A DNA stretch of 64,000 bases. It comes from JBGPHT01 sp041484525. GTDB lineage: Bacteria; Acidobacteriota; Terriglobia; Bryobacterales; Bryobacteraceae. Below the pieces are notes generated by a model. The model was not told the origin of the DNA. It saw nothing but the letters and a program-made list of their open reading frames with translations, and made no database searches. Of this stretch, positions 1 through 8,403 are shown piece after piece; the first letter of the stretch is position 1, and each line of letters opens with the position of its first letter. The stretch is from positions 1 to 64,000 of the forward strand of contig JBGPHT010000005.1 in assembly GCA_041484525.1 (NCBI GenBank), written 5' to 3'. The position numbers and the translations under genes are program-made.

Positions 1-255
1 GCAACTTGTATGATGGCTTTGCCTTCCTTGTGGGGGCGTTCGGCGAAGCTCCGGCCAAAGGAACAGTTCGCCAACGTTCATTATAGGAGGGCTTTTCTTT
101 TGCTCAGTCGGAAGTCAAAACCTGTTTTGGACAAGAGTGATCCTTATTGGCTTAGGGCGGGATAAGAATTGTCTGATGCCAGGCCTTGTTGAAGATGCAG
201 GCCATACAGCCCCTTCCGATGGCTGCTCGCGCACGACGCATGATATAGTGTTGCC
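1..255. other. Upstream region, no gene recognised
   Basis: I see no convincing coding frame, RNA gene or repeat here. The only readable signal is the -10-like hexamer just before nuoA, listed separately. A gene running off the left edge cannot be excluded, but no long frame supports one. Confidence 0.4.
244..249 (+). promoter_or_regulatory. -10-like TATAGT, 6 nt before nuoA start
   Basis: TATAGT ends six bases before the nuoA ATG, so transcription would begin at or next to the start codon (leaderless mRNA). No clear -35 box and no Shine-Dalgarno sequence is visible. The same spacing recurs at seven other genes in this window. Confidence 0.45.
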
Positions 256-612
256 ATGCCGAGCGGCTACATCCCCATCTTCATCTTCCTCACCGTAGCT
301 ATCCTCTTTCCTGTTGTGACTATAGTGGCGGCACGGCTGATCCGTCCGTCGGCGCCGTTCCTGGTAAAACTCGAGGCCTATGAGTGCGGCATCAAAGCCG
401 CCTCCGATTCGCGTGGCAGGTACACCGTTCGCTTCTATATCGTCGCCATCCTGTTTGTGATCTTCGACGTCGAAACCATCTTCCTTTTCCCGTGGGCCGT
501 ACGGTACCGGACACTCGGCTGGTTCGGCGTGGCGGAAGTAACGGTGTTCCTCGCGATCCTCGTGGTCGGTTATATCTGGGCCTATAAGAAGGGTGCTTTG
601 GAGTGGGTCTAA
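256..612 (+). CDS. nuoA: NADH-quinone oxidoreductase subunit A (NuoA)
   Basis: NuoA is a small membrane subunit of respiratory complex I, which passes electrons from NADH to quinone and pumps protons. The 118-residue product has the usual length and three membrane segments (about 7-28, 60-80 and 88-110). It has the family signature region KLEAYECGI followed by RFYIVAILFVIFDVETIFLFPW, with the conserved acidic residues of the second and third helices. What is odd is the context: nuoA normally heads a nuoA-N operon, but the next gene is a secreted TIGR03437 protein, so this copy stands alone. It may be an orphan duplicate or the complex may be encoded in scattered pieces. The assignment is firm; its partners are unknown from this window. 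Confidence 0.95.
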   Translation: MPSGYIPIFIFLTVAILFPVVTIVAARLIRPSAPFLVKLEAYECGIKAASDSRGRYTVRFYIVAILFVIFDVETIFLFPWAVRYRTLGWFGVAEVTVFLAILVVGYIWAYKKGALEWV

Positions 613-2306
613 TATCCAATCGTCTACTCGTCTCTTTCTTTTTCATATCCGGTATGGCGGCGATCGATGCGGCGCCGAAGCTGCGTCTGTCGAACAGCGT
701 TGTCGGGCCGGTGTTGATTCCCGGCGCCACGGCGCCGGTCCAGACCATTGAGGTGTACAACGCCGGTGATGGCGCACTCTCGCTAAGCGTCTCTTCCTCG
801 GTGCCGTGGATTACGACCGCTCTGGGAGCGGCCGGACGGTGCCAGTCCACATTGGCCGCGACGAGTTGCATCCCGCTGAACATGACGCTCAATCCGTCCT
901 CGCTCGCTGCCGGGACCTACACCGGCATCGTGACGGTCAAAGATCCGAACGCTGTCGACGCGCCGCAGGACATCACGGTGACGGTTCGGAAGGGCGGCCT
1001 CGACGTGTACGTGGCGCCCGGCGCCTCGCGCGATATCCCGTTCACCACCAGCGCTCAAGTTGCGTTTCGCACTACCACCGATAACGGAAACTGGCTGAGC
1101 CTCGCGTTGAGCGGCAGCGGCACGTTCAAGTTCGTGTTCCCTTACCGCGTCCGCTTCCAGCCGGTGACGGGCATGGCGCTGGGCAATTACAACGGTTCGA
1201 TTGCCGTCACCTCCGGCACACCCGCGGAGAACCAAACCATTCCCGTGACCATGCGGGTCACCAACCAGCCCATCGCCGAGCCTTCCACCGATCGGCTGCG
1301 CGTGCGTCTGGCACAGGGCGCGCCGCCGCTCGCGCCGCCGTTTTTCGCCGGCGTATCCGTGAACAACGTGGGGCAGGGCACGCTGGCAGTGCAGAGCGAA
1401 TCGGTGTCGGGCGGGGATTGGATTAAGAACACAGCCCAGGGCCTGGTGTTCGACGCCGGCGCCATGGCGGTTGGCGTGTACCCCGGTACCATCACGTTCG
1501 CCTCGAATGCGGTGAACAGTCCCACCGTCATTCCGGTGGATTTCGAAGTGGTGGCGAAAGGCGCGCCGTATATCGACTTCAACGGCGTGTTGGACAATGC
1601 CGTCTTCACCCCGCGGGACACCGTGACACCCGGCGACATCATGTTGATTAAAGGCGAGCAGCTTTCGTTTAGCCCATTCACTTTCGGTCCGGCGCCGCCG
1701 CTCGTCACGCAACTGGGCGGCGCCAGCATCACGGTGAGCGGCCGTCCGGCGCCGCTCTACTACTCTTCCTATGGTCAGCTTGCCTTCCAGTTGCCGGTCG
1801 AGACCCCCGTCGGAACGGCGCTGGTGCAGGTGCAGCGTGACGGGCTGAATAGCAACCCCGTTTCCATCGACGTCGCCGCACGCGCCCCACGCCTGCTGCG
1901 CACTGGCGTAGGGGATTATGGCACCATTCAGAACACGGACTACAGCATTCCGATGCCCGTGGGATCTTTCCCTGGAGTTTCGACGCACCCCGCACAAATA
2001 AACGATACGCTCACGATTTATGCGATTGGCCTCGGTCCGACGTCGCCGTCCGTAGGCACCGGGGCGGGCGCGCCCGGGGCGGAACCCTTGGCGCGAGTGA
2101 CTTCCACTCCCATCGTGACGTTTGGCGACGGTTTCTCTTCGGTCGCCGTCACCCCGCTGTTTGCCGGCCTCAGTCCAGGATTTGCCGGACTGTACCAGGT
2201 GAATGTCACCATTCCGCAAAACGTCACGGTTACCAATGGCAGGTTGAACGTGACCGTCCAGTTTCCCAACGAGGTCACCAACACCGTCCAGATCGCGATT
2301 CAGTAA
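603..2306 (+). CDS. Secreted Ig-like protein with TIGR03437 C-terminal domain
   Basis: This is a 567-residue exported protein of unknown function. The GTG start at 603 overlaps the nuoA stop and gives a hydrophobic N-terminus (about 1-23) that looks like a signal peptide. An in-frame ATG at 654 would remove most of it, so I prefer the GTG. Residues 25-320 form two or three Ig/BACON-like beta repeats, seen as recurring phrases such as WI.....G followed by G.Y.GTI.. . From about 322 to the end lies the Solibacter C-terminal domain TIGR03437, recognisable by an N-A-F...PGDI...G..L opening, a QLAFQLP strand and the closing YQVNVTIP. The domain is typical of Bryobacterales surface proteins. A cell-surface or extracellular location is inferred; no enzyme motif is seen. 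Confidence 0.8.
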   Translation: MGLISNRLLVSFFFISGMAAIDAAPKLRLSNSVVGPVLIPGATAPVQTIEVYNAGDGALSLSVSSSVPWITTALGAAGRCQSTLAATSCIPLNMTLNPSSLAAGTYTGIVTVKDPNAVDAPQDITVTVRKGGLDVYVAPGASRDIPFTTSAQVAFRTTTDNGNWLSLALSGSGTFKFVFPYRVRFQPVTGMALGNYNGSIAVTSGTPAENQTIPVTMRVTNQPIAEPSTDRLRVRLAQGAPPLAPPFFAGVSVNNVGQGTLAVQSESVSGGDWIKNTAQGLVFDAGAMAVGVYPGTITFASNAVNSPTVIPVDFEVVAKGAPYIDFNGVLDNAVFTPRDTVTPGDIMLIKGEQLSFSPFTFGPAPPLVTQLGGASITVSGRPAPLYYSSYGQLAFQLPVETPVGTALVQVQRDGLNSNPVSIDVAARAPRLLRTGVGDYGTIQNTDYSIPMPVGSFPGVSTHPAQINDTLTIYAIGLGPTSPSVGTGAGAPGAEPLARVTSTPIVTFGDGFSSVAVTPLFAGLSPGFAGLYQVNVTIPQNVTVTNGRLNVTVQFPNEVTNTVQIAIQ

Positions 2307-2361
2307 CCGTGCCTGGCCAGACCGCCTGCCGCGTTGTGAATCGCGCCCGCGACCCACTACC

Positions 2362-4752
2362 ATGGAAGGGAACTCCGTGAAAACATCCTCCACCCCCTGG
2401 TCGCAGGTTTATCTCTGCGTCGCGCTCACCACGATGGCCACCCTGCTGCTCGAGCTTTCGCTCACGCGCATTTTTTCCGTCATCTTCTATTACCATTTCG
2501 CGTTCCTTGCCATCTCCATCGCCATGTTCGGCCTCGGACTCGGCGGCGTGTTCTCCTACGTCGTGGCGGGATGGAAAATCCCGCTGTTCGCCCGCCTGGG
2601 CCGGCTGAGCGCGGTCAACAGCCTGCTCACCGTGCTGGCGCTAGTCGTCATCGTCAGCCGCGGCGACGACCTCACATTCTGGGACTTCGGCCTGGTGTAC
2701 GTCGCTACTGCGCTGCCCTTCTTCATTTCGGGCGCCATCGTGTCGCTGGCCATCTCGGAGACCATCGAGAACGTCGGCCGCGTCTATTTCTTCGATCTGC
2801 TGGGCGCCGCCGGCGGATGCCTGCTGCTGATCCCGCTGCTCCACGTCTTCAAGGGACCGAGTGCGGTGATCGGCGCCGCCATCGTCTTCGCCGTCGCCGC
2901 CGCCATCTGGCATAGCATGGCGGGGTCCACCATCGGGCGCATCGCCAGTGTCGCGCTGGCGCTAGTCCTGGTGGCGTTTTTCACTCTCAACCAGCGCCGC
3001 GCCATCCTCGGCATCACCCATGCAAAGGGCCAGACGCTGGCCAATGAGTTCTTCGAAAAGTGGAACACCTTCTCGCGCATCGCCATCGTGCATCTGCCGA
3101 AGGAAGGCCGCGACCGCATCGTGATCGATGCCGATGCCGCCACCGATATCGCCAACAAAGACCTCGACCATCTCTCGCCCGACGACGTGCATGAGCTGCT
3201 CGACGCCGGTATGGGACTGCCGTACTCCATCCGCCCCGCCGCCAAAACCCTGATCATCGGCCCCGGCGGCGGTTGGGACGTGACGCGCGCGCTGGCCTCG
3301 GGCAGCCGCGACGTCACCGCCGTCGAGATCAACCCCATCATCGCCGAGACCATCATGCAGGAGAAGTTCCCGCACCTCAGCCGTAACCTCTATAAGCGGC
3401 CCGGGGTGCACGTCGAAGTGGAGGACGGCCGCAGTTTCGTGCGCCGCAGCCGCGACCGTTATCAGGTCTTGCAGGCTACGCTCGTCGATACCTGGGCCTC
3501 GACCGCCGCCGGCGCCTTCGCTCTCTCCGAAAATAATCTCTACACCACCGACGCTTTCCGCGATTACCTCTCTCACCTGACCGATGACGGCATGGTGACG
3601 GTAACCCGCTGGGGCTTCGATCCACCGCGCGAATCGCTGCGCCTGCTCTCGCTCGGCATCGAAGCGCTCGGCCAACTGGGCGAGACTGACCCTGCCAGCC
3701 ACTTCATCGTGGTGCGGCAGGGCTCGACCGAGGGATGGGGCGCGCTCGACACCGTGCTGATCTCGCGCCGTCCGTTCTCCGCCGCCGACCTCGACCGCGC
3801 CCGCGCCACCATCGCCCGCGGACGTCTCGAGTTGGTGTACCTGCCGGGCGAGTCCATCCGCAATCCGTTTTACGACTTGCTCCACAGCCCCGATCCCGCG
3901 GAATTTCAGCGCAACTACACTTTCGACATCTCGCCGGTCAGCGACAACCGGCCGTTCTTCTTCTACACGGTGCAGGCGCGCGACCTGTGGACCTACCTGC
4001 GCGCCGCGTCGCATGAGAGCGCCGATTACAAGATCAACAAGGCGGTTCCGCTGCTGTTCCGCCTCCTGCTCTGCAGCCTGATCGCTACCGCGGTCATCCT
4101 GGTGGCGCCGCCATTAGTGCTCGGCACGCGGCTTCCCCGGCAGCGCGGCATGGCGGGCTTCCTGCTGTACTTCCTGTTCATCGGCGCCGGGTACATTCTG
4201 ATCGAGGTCGGGCTGATTCAGAAATTCATTCTGTTTCTGGGCCAGCCGATCTACGCGCTCACAGTGGTGATTTTCTCGATGCTGGTATCGAGCGGTCTCG
4301 GCAGCTTCGCCAGCCGCCGCCTGATCGGCAAGGAGCAGGGCCGCCTGATCAAGACGCTCGGCTCGGTAGCCTTGCTGGCCGCGTTCCTGGCGTCGATCGT
4401 CTCCGGGCTGTTGACCGCGCTGGTGTGGCTGCCCCTCGCCTGGAAAGTGGTGCTGACGGTTTTGCTGATCGCGCCGCTTGGGTTCGTGATGGGGATGCCG
4501 TTCCCGGCGGCGCTCGCCCGCCTGGAAGAATGGCACGCGCCCTCGGTCCGCTGGGCGTGGTCGCTGAACGCCGCCGCGAGCGTACTCGGCTCGGTCGGCG
4601 CCCTCGTCTGTTCCATCTACCTGGGCCTGGTGCAGACGCTGATCGTCGGCGGCCTGCTCTACCTGGCCGCGCTGGCTGTGATGGCGCGCGTCAGCCTGCC
4701 TCCCGCGTCCGCGCCCAAACCCGGCGCCGGCCGTGTCGTGCTGGCGCAGTAG
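2362..4752 (+). CDS. Spermidine-synthase-like protein with flanking membrane domains
   Basis: This is a 796-residue membrane protein. About seven hydrophobic segments span residues 15-210. A soluble Rossmann methyltransferase-type core follows (about 290-420) with the SAM-binding loop IIGPGGGWDVTRAL and the acidic strand VTAVEINP. A second hydrophobic block spans about 565-785. The architecture matches the membrane-embedded spermidine-synthase-like proteins common in Acidobacteria and other soil bacteria. The core fold is shared with polyamine aminopropyltransferases, but the true substrate of these long forms is not established, and the active-site aspartates for putrescine are not obvious here. 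The ATG at 2362 lies 55 bases after the preceding gene, so it may belong to the same transcript. A lipid or small-molecule alkyl transfer at the membrane is possible, but that is inference. Confidence 0.75.
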   Translation: MEGNSVKTSSTPWSQVYLCVALTTMATLLLELSLTRIFSVIFYYHFAFLAISIAMFGLGLGGVFSYVVAGWKIPLFARLGRLSAVNSLLTVLALVVIVSRGDDLTFWDFGLVYVATALPFFISGAIVSLAISETIENVGRVYFFDLLGAAGGCLLLIPLLHVFKGPSAVIGAAIVFAVAAAIWHSMAGSTIGRIASVALALVLVAFFTLNQRRAILGITHAKGQTLANEFFEKWNTFSRIAIVHLPKEGRDRIVIDADAATDIANKDLDHLSPDDVHELLDAGMGLPYSIRPAAKTLIIGPGGGWDVTRALASGSRDVTAVEINPIIAETIMQEKFPHLSRNLYKRPGVHVEVEDGRSFVRRSRDRYQVLQATLVDTWASTAAGAFALSENNLYTTDAFRDYLSHLTDDGMVTVTRWGFDPPRESLRLLSLGIEALGQLGETDPASHFIVVRQGSTEGWGALDTVLISRRPFSAADLDRARATIARGRLELVYLPGESIRNPFYDLLHSPDPAEFQRNYTFDISPVSDNRPFFFYTVQARDLWTYLRAASHESADYKINKAVPLLFRLLLCSLIATAVILVAPPLVLGTRLPRQRGMAGFLLYFLFIGAGYILIEVGLIQKFILFLGQPIYALTVVIFSMLVSSGLGSFASRRLIGKEQGRLIKTLGSVALLAAFLASIVSGLLTALVWLPLAWKVVLTVLLIAPLGFVMGMPFPAALARLEEWHAPSVRWAWSLNAAASVLGSVGALVCSIYLGLVQTLIVGGLLYLAALAVMARVSLPPASAPKPGAGRVVLAQ

Positions 4753-4811
4753 AAGCCGCCAAAGAGTCGCGCGGCCTTATCATAGAAGCTGATAGTCAAT
4801 GCAGCACCATC

Positions 4812-5672
4812 ATGCCGAACGAGCAACCGCAGACATCTGCTCCCGACGCTCTCACGCTCAAGGAGTTCTTCGAGAAAGTTCCGCCCGGGAGCAATCCCAC
4901 CGTCAGGAATTTCTTGATCCCGGATACCACCACCAGCGGGGCCACTTCCGTCATCATGAACCTGCCCCTGATCGATCTGCACTGCGAAACTGAGTCCTGC
5001 AATGGCATTCGGCTATTCGAACCGACGGAACGGGCGTACGCCCGGCTCGGCGATCGCAACCTGAAGTTCATTACGTTTCGCTGCCGTAACTGCAAGAAGA
5101 CCGAGAAGACTTATGCGATCTCGTTCTCGCACAAAAACCTGGCAGACAACCTGGTGATCTACAAATTTGGCGAGTATCCCCAATTCGGTCCGCCAACCTC
5201 AGCGCGACTGACTGCACTGATAGGACCAGAGAAGGAATACTTCCTCAAGGGACGGAAAGCCGAGAACCAGGGCCTGGGTATCGCCGCGTTCGCGTATTAC
5301 CGGCGCGTTGTCGAAAACCAGAAAGGCCGGATTCTCTTCGAGATCATCCGTGCTGCTGAGAAGCTGGGCGAACCCAAAGAAGTGATTGACGATCTGAAAA
5401 CGGCGCTGCGGGAAACGAAATCCAGCACTGCGGTGAGCGCGGTCAAGCACCTGATGCCGCAAGTTCTCCTGATGAACGCGCATAACCCCCTGACACTACT
5501 CGCTGCCGCCCTGACCGAAGGCCTGCGTGCGCAGACTGACGAACAATACCTGGAGTTGGCGTCGAGCATTCGTATTGTCTTGTCGGACCTGGCGGAGCGC
5601 CTGGGAAATGCACTTGATGAGCAGGTCGAGCTTAACGCCGCCCTCACCCGGCTGATGCAGCCGAACAGATAA
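4812..5672 (+). CDS. Hypothetical protein with probable zinc ribbon
   Basis: I do not recognise the 286-residue product. Four cysteines in two pairs (an HC....C pair near residue 60 and a C..C pair near residue 90) would suit a zinc ribbon. They are followed by a largely helical C-terminal half rich in Leu, Ala, Glu and Lys. The frame is open far upstream into the preceding gene, but composition changes at the ATG at 4812, where a normal-looking hydrophilic N-terminus begins, so I start it there. A TATCAT hexamer lies at 4779-4784. No signal peptide or membrane segment is seen, so it is probably cytoplasmic. It could be a sensor or adaptor protein, but nothing in the neighbourhood points to a pathway. 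Confidence 0.65.
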   Translation: MPNEQPQTSAPDALTLKEFFEKVPPGSNPTVRNFLIPDTTTSGATSVIMNLPLIDLHCETESCNGIRLFEPTERAYARLGDRNLKFITFRCRNCKKTEKTYAISFSHKNLADNLVIYKFGEYPQFGPPTSARLTALIGPEKEYFLKGRKAENQGLGIAAFAYYRRVVENQKGRILFEIIRAAEKLGEPKEVIDDLKTALRETKSSTAVSAVKHLMPQVLLMNAHNPLTLLAAALTEGLRAQTDEQYLELASSIRIVLSDLAERLGNALDEQVELNAALTRLMQPNR

Positions 5673-5689
5673 TTAATTAGGGCGGTGTA

Positions 5690-5766
5690 GACCGCGGTTC
5701 GGTCACGAACGGGTTTTTGGCGGTGGAAACAAAAGGCTTCCGCGCTCCGCTGACCGAACCGCGGTC
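5690..5766. repeat. Perfect 16-bp inverted repeat upstream of cysS
   Basis: The left arm GACCGCGGTTCGGTCA (5690-5705) and right arm TGACCGAACCGCGGTC (5751-5766) are exact reverse complements, separated by 45 bases. The stem is very GC-rich and ends 43 bases before the cysS ATG, with no T-tract after it, so it does not look like a simple terminator. It could be a folded leader, a paired operator, or a small REP/MITE-like element. Confidence 0.75.
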
Positions 5767-5809
5767 ACGCAGTCGCGCCGCCTTTGGTACGATTGAAAAA
5801 TCCCCGCAT

Positions 5810-7210
5810 ATGGCGCTCCGTTTCTACAGCACGCTCTCGCAGCAAGTGGAAGAATTCTCGCCCGCGCGCGACAACACCGTCCGCATGTACACTTGCGGAC
5901 CCACGGTCTACGATTTCGCGCACATCGGCAACTTCCGTACGTTCACGTTTGTGGACCTGCTGCGCAAGTGGCTGCGGGCCAGCGGATTCAAACTCGACCA
6001 CGTCATGAACATCACCGACGTGGACGACAAGATCATTCGCAATGCCACCGCCCAGCACAAGTCGCTCGAAGAGTACACCGCCCTCTACATCCAGGCCTTC
6101 GAGGACGATTGCAAGAACCTGCGGCTGGAAAACCCCGAGCGGCGCGTTCCTGCCACCGCCCACATTCACGACATGGTGGATGCCATCGAGCGCCTGACCG
6201 CCGGCGGCCACACCTACCGGAGCGACGGCTCGGTGTATTTCAAGATCTCGAGCTTCCCGGGATATGGCAAGCTTTCGCACAACGATTTCAGCGGCAACCT
6301 GGCGGGCGCGCGCGTCGACATGGACGAATACGAGAAGGCCGATGCGCGCGATTTCGCCCTCTGGAAGGCGCCCAAGGAAGGCGAGAGGTATTGGGACACG
6401 CCGCTCGGTCCGGGCCGGCCCGGCTGGCACATCGAGTGCTCCGCCATGGCCATCAAGTACCTCGGCGAGACGCTCGATATCCACGCCGGTGGGGTCGATC
6501 TGATCTTCCCGCACCACGAAAACGAGATCGCGCAATCGGAATCGCTCACCGGCGTACCGTTCGCGCGCTTCTGGCTGCACTCCGAATTCCTGCTGGTCGA
6601 AGGCCAGAAGATGTCGAAATCGCTCGGCAACTTCTACACCCTGCGCGACCTCATGGGGCGCGGCTACCAGCCCGAGACCATCCGCTACCTGCTGGCCTCG
6701 GTGCCGTACCGCAAGCAGTTGAACTTCACCCTCGACGGCCTGAAGTCCGCCGCGATCGCCACCGAGCGCCTGCGCAATTTCAAGCTGCGACTCGAGACCG
6801 ACCGCTTCGCCGAAGGCGTGAATCCGCAGCTCGCCGCGCGCACCGCCGCGGCTTCCGAGGCATTCACCAACAGCCTCAACGACGACCTCAATACGGCCGA
6901 AGCCCTGGCCGCCGTTTTTGAATACGTGCGCGATCTCAACAGCGCCATGGATGCCGGTGAGTTCCACGCGGGCAACGCCGCCGCGGCTCTCGCGTTTCTC
7001 GAACGGTTCGATTCCATCTTCGACGTGCTCCGGCCCACCGTGCAGGGCAACCAGATCCAGGATTCCGAGGTCGAGTCATCGATCGCCGAGCGCACCACCG
7101 CCAAGCAAGCGCGGAATTTCGCGCGCGCCGACCAGATCCGCGAGCAGCTCCTCGAGCAGGGCATCATCCTCGAGGACACCAAGAGCGGCATCCGCTGGAA
7201 AAGGAAATAG
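5810..7210 (+). CDS. cysS: Cysteinyl-tRNA synthetase
   Basis: CysS charges tRNA-Cys with cysteine. The 466-residue product is of standard length and is a class I synthetase. The zinc ligand Cys29 sits in YTCGPTVYDFAHIGN. The HIGN signature is at 38-41, the second zinc-binding stretch is GWHIECSAMA with GGVDLIFPHHENEIAQSE, and KMSKS is at 267-271. The frame is open 31 codons upstream, but ATG 5810 gives the canonical MALRFYSTLS N-terminus. The C-terminal helical anticodon domain is complete. The next gene begins two bases after the stop and encodes a Cys/Met-metabolism enzyme, so the pair is probably co-transcribed and linked to sulfur amino acid supply. A 16-bp inverted repeat upstream may affect expression. 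Confidence 0.97.
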   Translation: MALRFYSTLSQQVEEFSPARDNTVRMYTCGPTVYDFAHIGNFRTFTFVDLLRKWLRASGFKLDHVMNITDVDDKIIRNATAQHKSLEEYTALYIQAFEDDCKNLRLENPERRVPATAHIHDMVDAIERLTAGGHTYRSDGSVYFKISSFPGYGKLSHNDFSGNLAGARVDMDEYEKADARDFALWKAPKEGERYWDTPLGPGRPGWHIECSAMAIKYLGETLDIHAGGVDLIFPHHENEIAQSESLTGVPFARFWLHSEFLLVEGQKMSKSLGNFYTLRDLMGRGYQPETIRYLLASVPYRKQLNFTLDGLKSAAIATERLRNFKLRLETDRFAEGVNPQLAARTAAASEAFTNSLNDDLNTAEALAAVFEYVRDLNSAMDAGEFHAGNAAAALAFLERFDSIFDVLRPTVQGNQIQDSEVESSIAERTTAKQARNFARADQIREQLLEQGIILEDTKSGIRWKRK

Positions 7211-7212
7211 GC

Positions 7213-8391
7213 TTGAAGATCCACACCAAAGCCGTGCATGCGGGCGACCGCAAAAAACCCGGGACCCATATCCCCGTCACCACGCCCATCCATCTCTCGT
7301 CGAGCTACTTCTACGAATCCATGGAACAGCTCGACCGCATCTTCGGCCAGGAGGAGCAGGGCTACTGTTACGCCCGCTATGACAACCCGACGGCCGCGGC
7401 TCTCGAAGAACTGATGTGCGCGCTCGAGAGCGGCGCGGGCGCGCTCGCCTGCGCTTCCGGCATGGCCGCGATTCACACCGCGATTCACACCGCCCTCGCC
7501 GACCGGCGGAGGTCGATCGTCGCCGCCGACGCGCTCTACGGCGCTACCTTCGGGCTGCTGATGAACGTGTTCGAGCCGTCCGGCGTGGCCGTGAAGTTCG
7601 CCGACGTGTGCGATCTCGACGCCCTCCGCGCCGCCGTGGCGGAGAGCAAGCCCGGCTGCATCGCGATCGAAACGATTTCGAACCCGCTGCTGCGCGTAGG
7701 CCAAATCGACCGCATTGCCGAAATCGCGCGCGAGGCCGGCGCGGCGCTGGTGGTGGACAACACCTTCGCCACGCCGCTGATCGTACGTCCGCTCGAACTG
7801 GGCGCTCACTTCGCGGTCCACAGCGTCACCAAGTATCTGGCGGGCCACGGCGATGTGATGGGCGGCGCCGTCGTCACCGATCGTGAGCACACCGAGGCGC
7901 TGCGCAGCCTGGGCCGCGCTATCGGCCCGGTGCTGGGTCCGTTTGAAAGTTACCTCACCATGCGCGGGATCAAAACGTTCCCGCTGCGCATGGAGCGCCA
8001 GTGCGCCAACGCATGCCGCATCGCCTCGTGGCTCAGCACGCATCCCAAAGTGGCGCGCGTCCATTTCACGGGCGACCCCGCGCACCCCGACGCTGCCGCC
8101 ATCCGCCGCCTCTTCCCGCCCAACCTTTACGGCGCTATCGTGAGCTTCGAAGTGAAGGGCGCGGGCCGGCAGGAGGTCTTCCGGTTCATGGATGCGCTGC
8201 AGATGATTGTGCGCGCCACCTCGCTCGGCGACGTCCACACCATGATGCTCTACCCGTCGATGAGTTCCCACCGCGAGCTGTCTCCCAAGCACCGCGAGCG
8301 CATGGGAATCGGCGACGGGCTGGTGCGCCTCTCGGTCGGAATCGAAGCCCCCGAAGACATCATCGCCGACCTGGAGCAGGCGCTGGGTTGA
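7213..8391 (+). CDS. Cystathionine gamma-synthase/lyase family PLP enzyme
   Basis: This is a Cys/Met-metabolism PLP-dependent enzyme of 392 residues. Conserved features include YARYDNPT near residue 57, the CASGMAAI loop that grips the cofactor phosphate, and VDNTFATP with the Asp that pairs the pyridine nitrogen. The Schiff-base lysine is Lys207 in HSVTKYLAGHGD. The C-terminal substrate loop contains SLGDVHTM followed by a Ser-Ser-His motif. The start is TTG at 7213, which gives the usual MKIHTKAVHAGD opening. Spacing to cysS is two bases, so the two are probably one operon. The family includes MetB, MetC, cystathionine gamma-lyase and methionine gamma-lyase, and residue inspection alone does not separate these. 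Reaction in methionine or cysteine synthesis is therefore likely, but the exact step is open. Confidence 0.9.
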   Translation: MKIHTKAVHAGDRKKPGTHIPVTTPIHLSSSYFYESMEQLDRIFGQEEQGYCYARYDNPTAAALEELMCALESGAGALACASGMAAIHTAIHTALADRRRSIVAADALYGATFGLLMNVFEPSGVAVKFADVCDLDALRAAVAESKPGCIAIETISNPLLRVGQIDRIAEIAREAGAALVVDNTFATPLIVRPLELGAHFAVHSVTKYLAGHGDVMGGAVVTDREHTEALRSLGRAIGPVLGPFESYLTMRGIKTFPLRMERQCANACRIASWLSTHPKVARVHFTGDPAHPDAAAIRRLFPPNLYGAIVSFEVKGAGRQEVFRFMDALQMIVRATSLGDVHTMMLYPSMSSHRELSPKHRERMGIGDGLVRLSVGIEAPEDIIADLEQALG

Positions 8392-8403
8392 CCGGCGCTC
8401 TCT

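Noticed and set aside
783..2393. 536-codon open frame antisense to the first TIGR03437 gene
   Set aside because: Arg/Gly/His-rich shadow composition without domains; the plus-strand gene has a signal peptide and a recognised domain.
4425..4811. Upstream extension of the zinc-ribbon hypothetical gene
   Set aside because: The extra 129 codons lie mostly inside the preceding membrane-protein gene and translate to an Arg/Gly/Ala-rich shadow. The ATG at 4812 is the sensible start.
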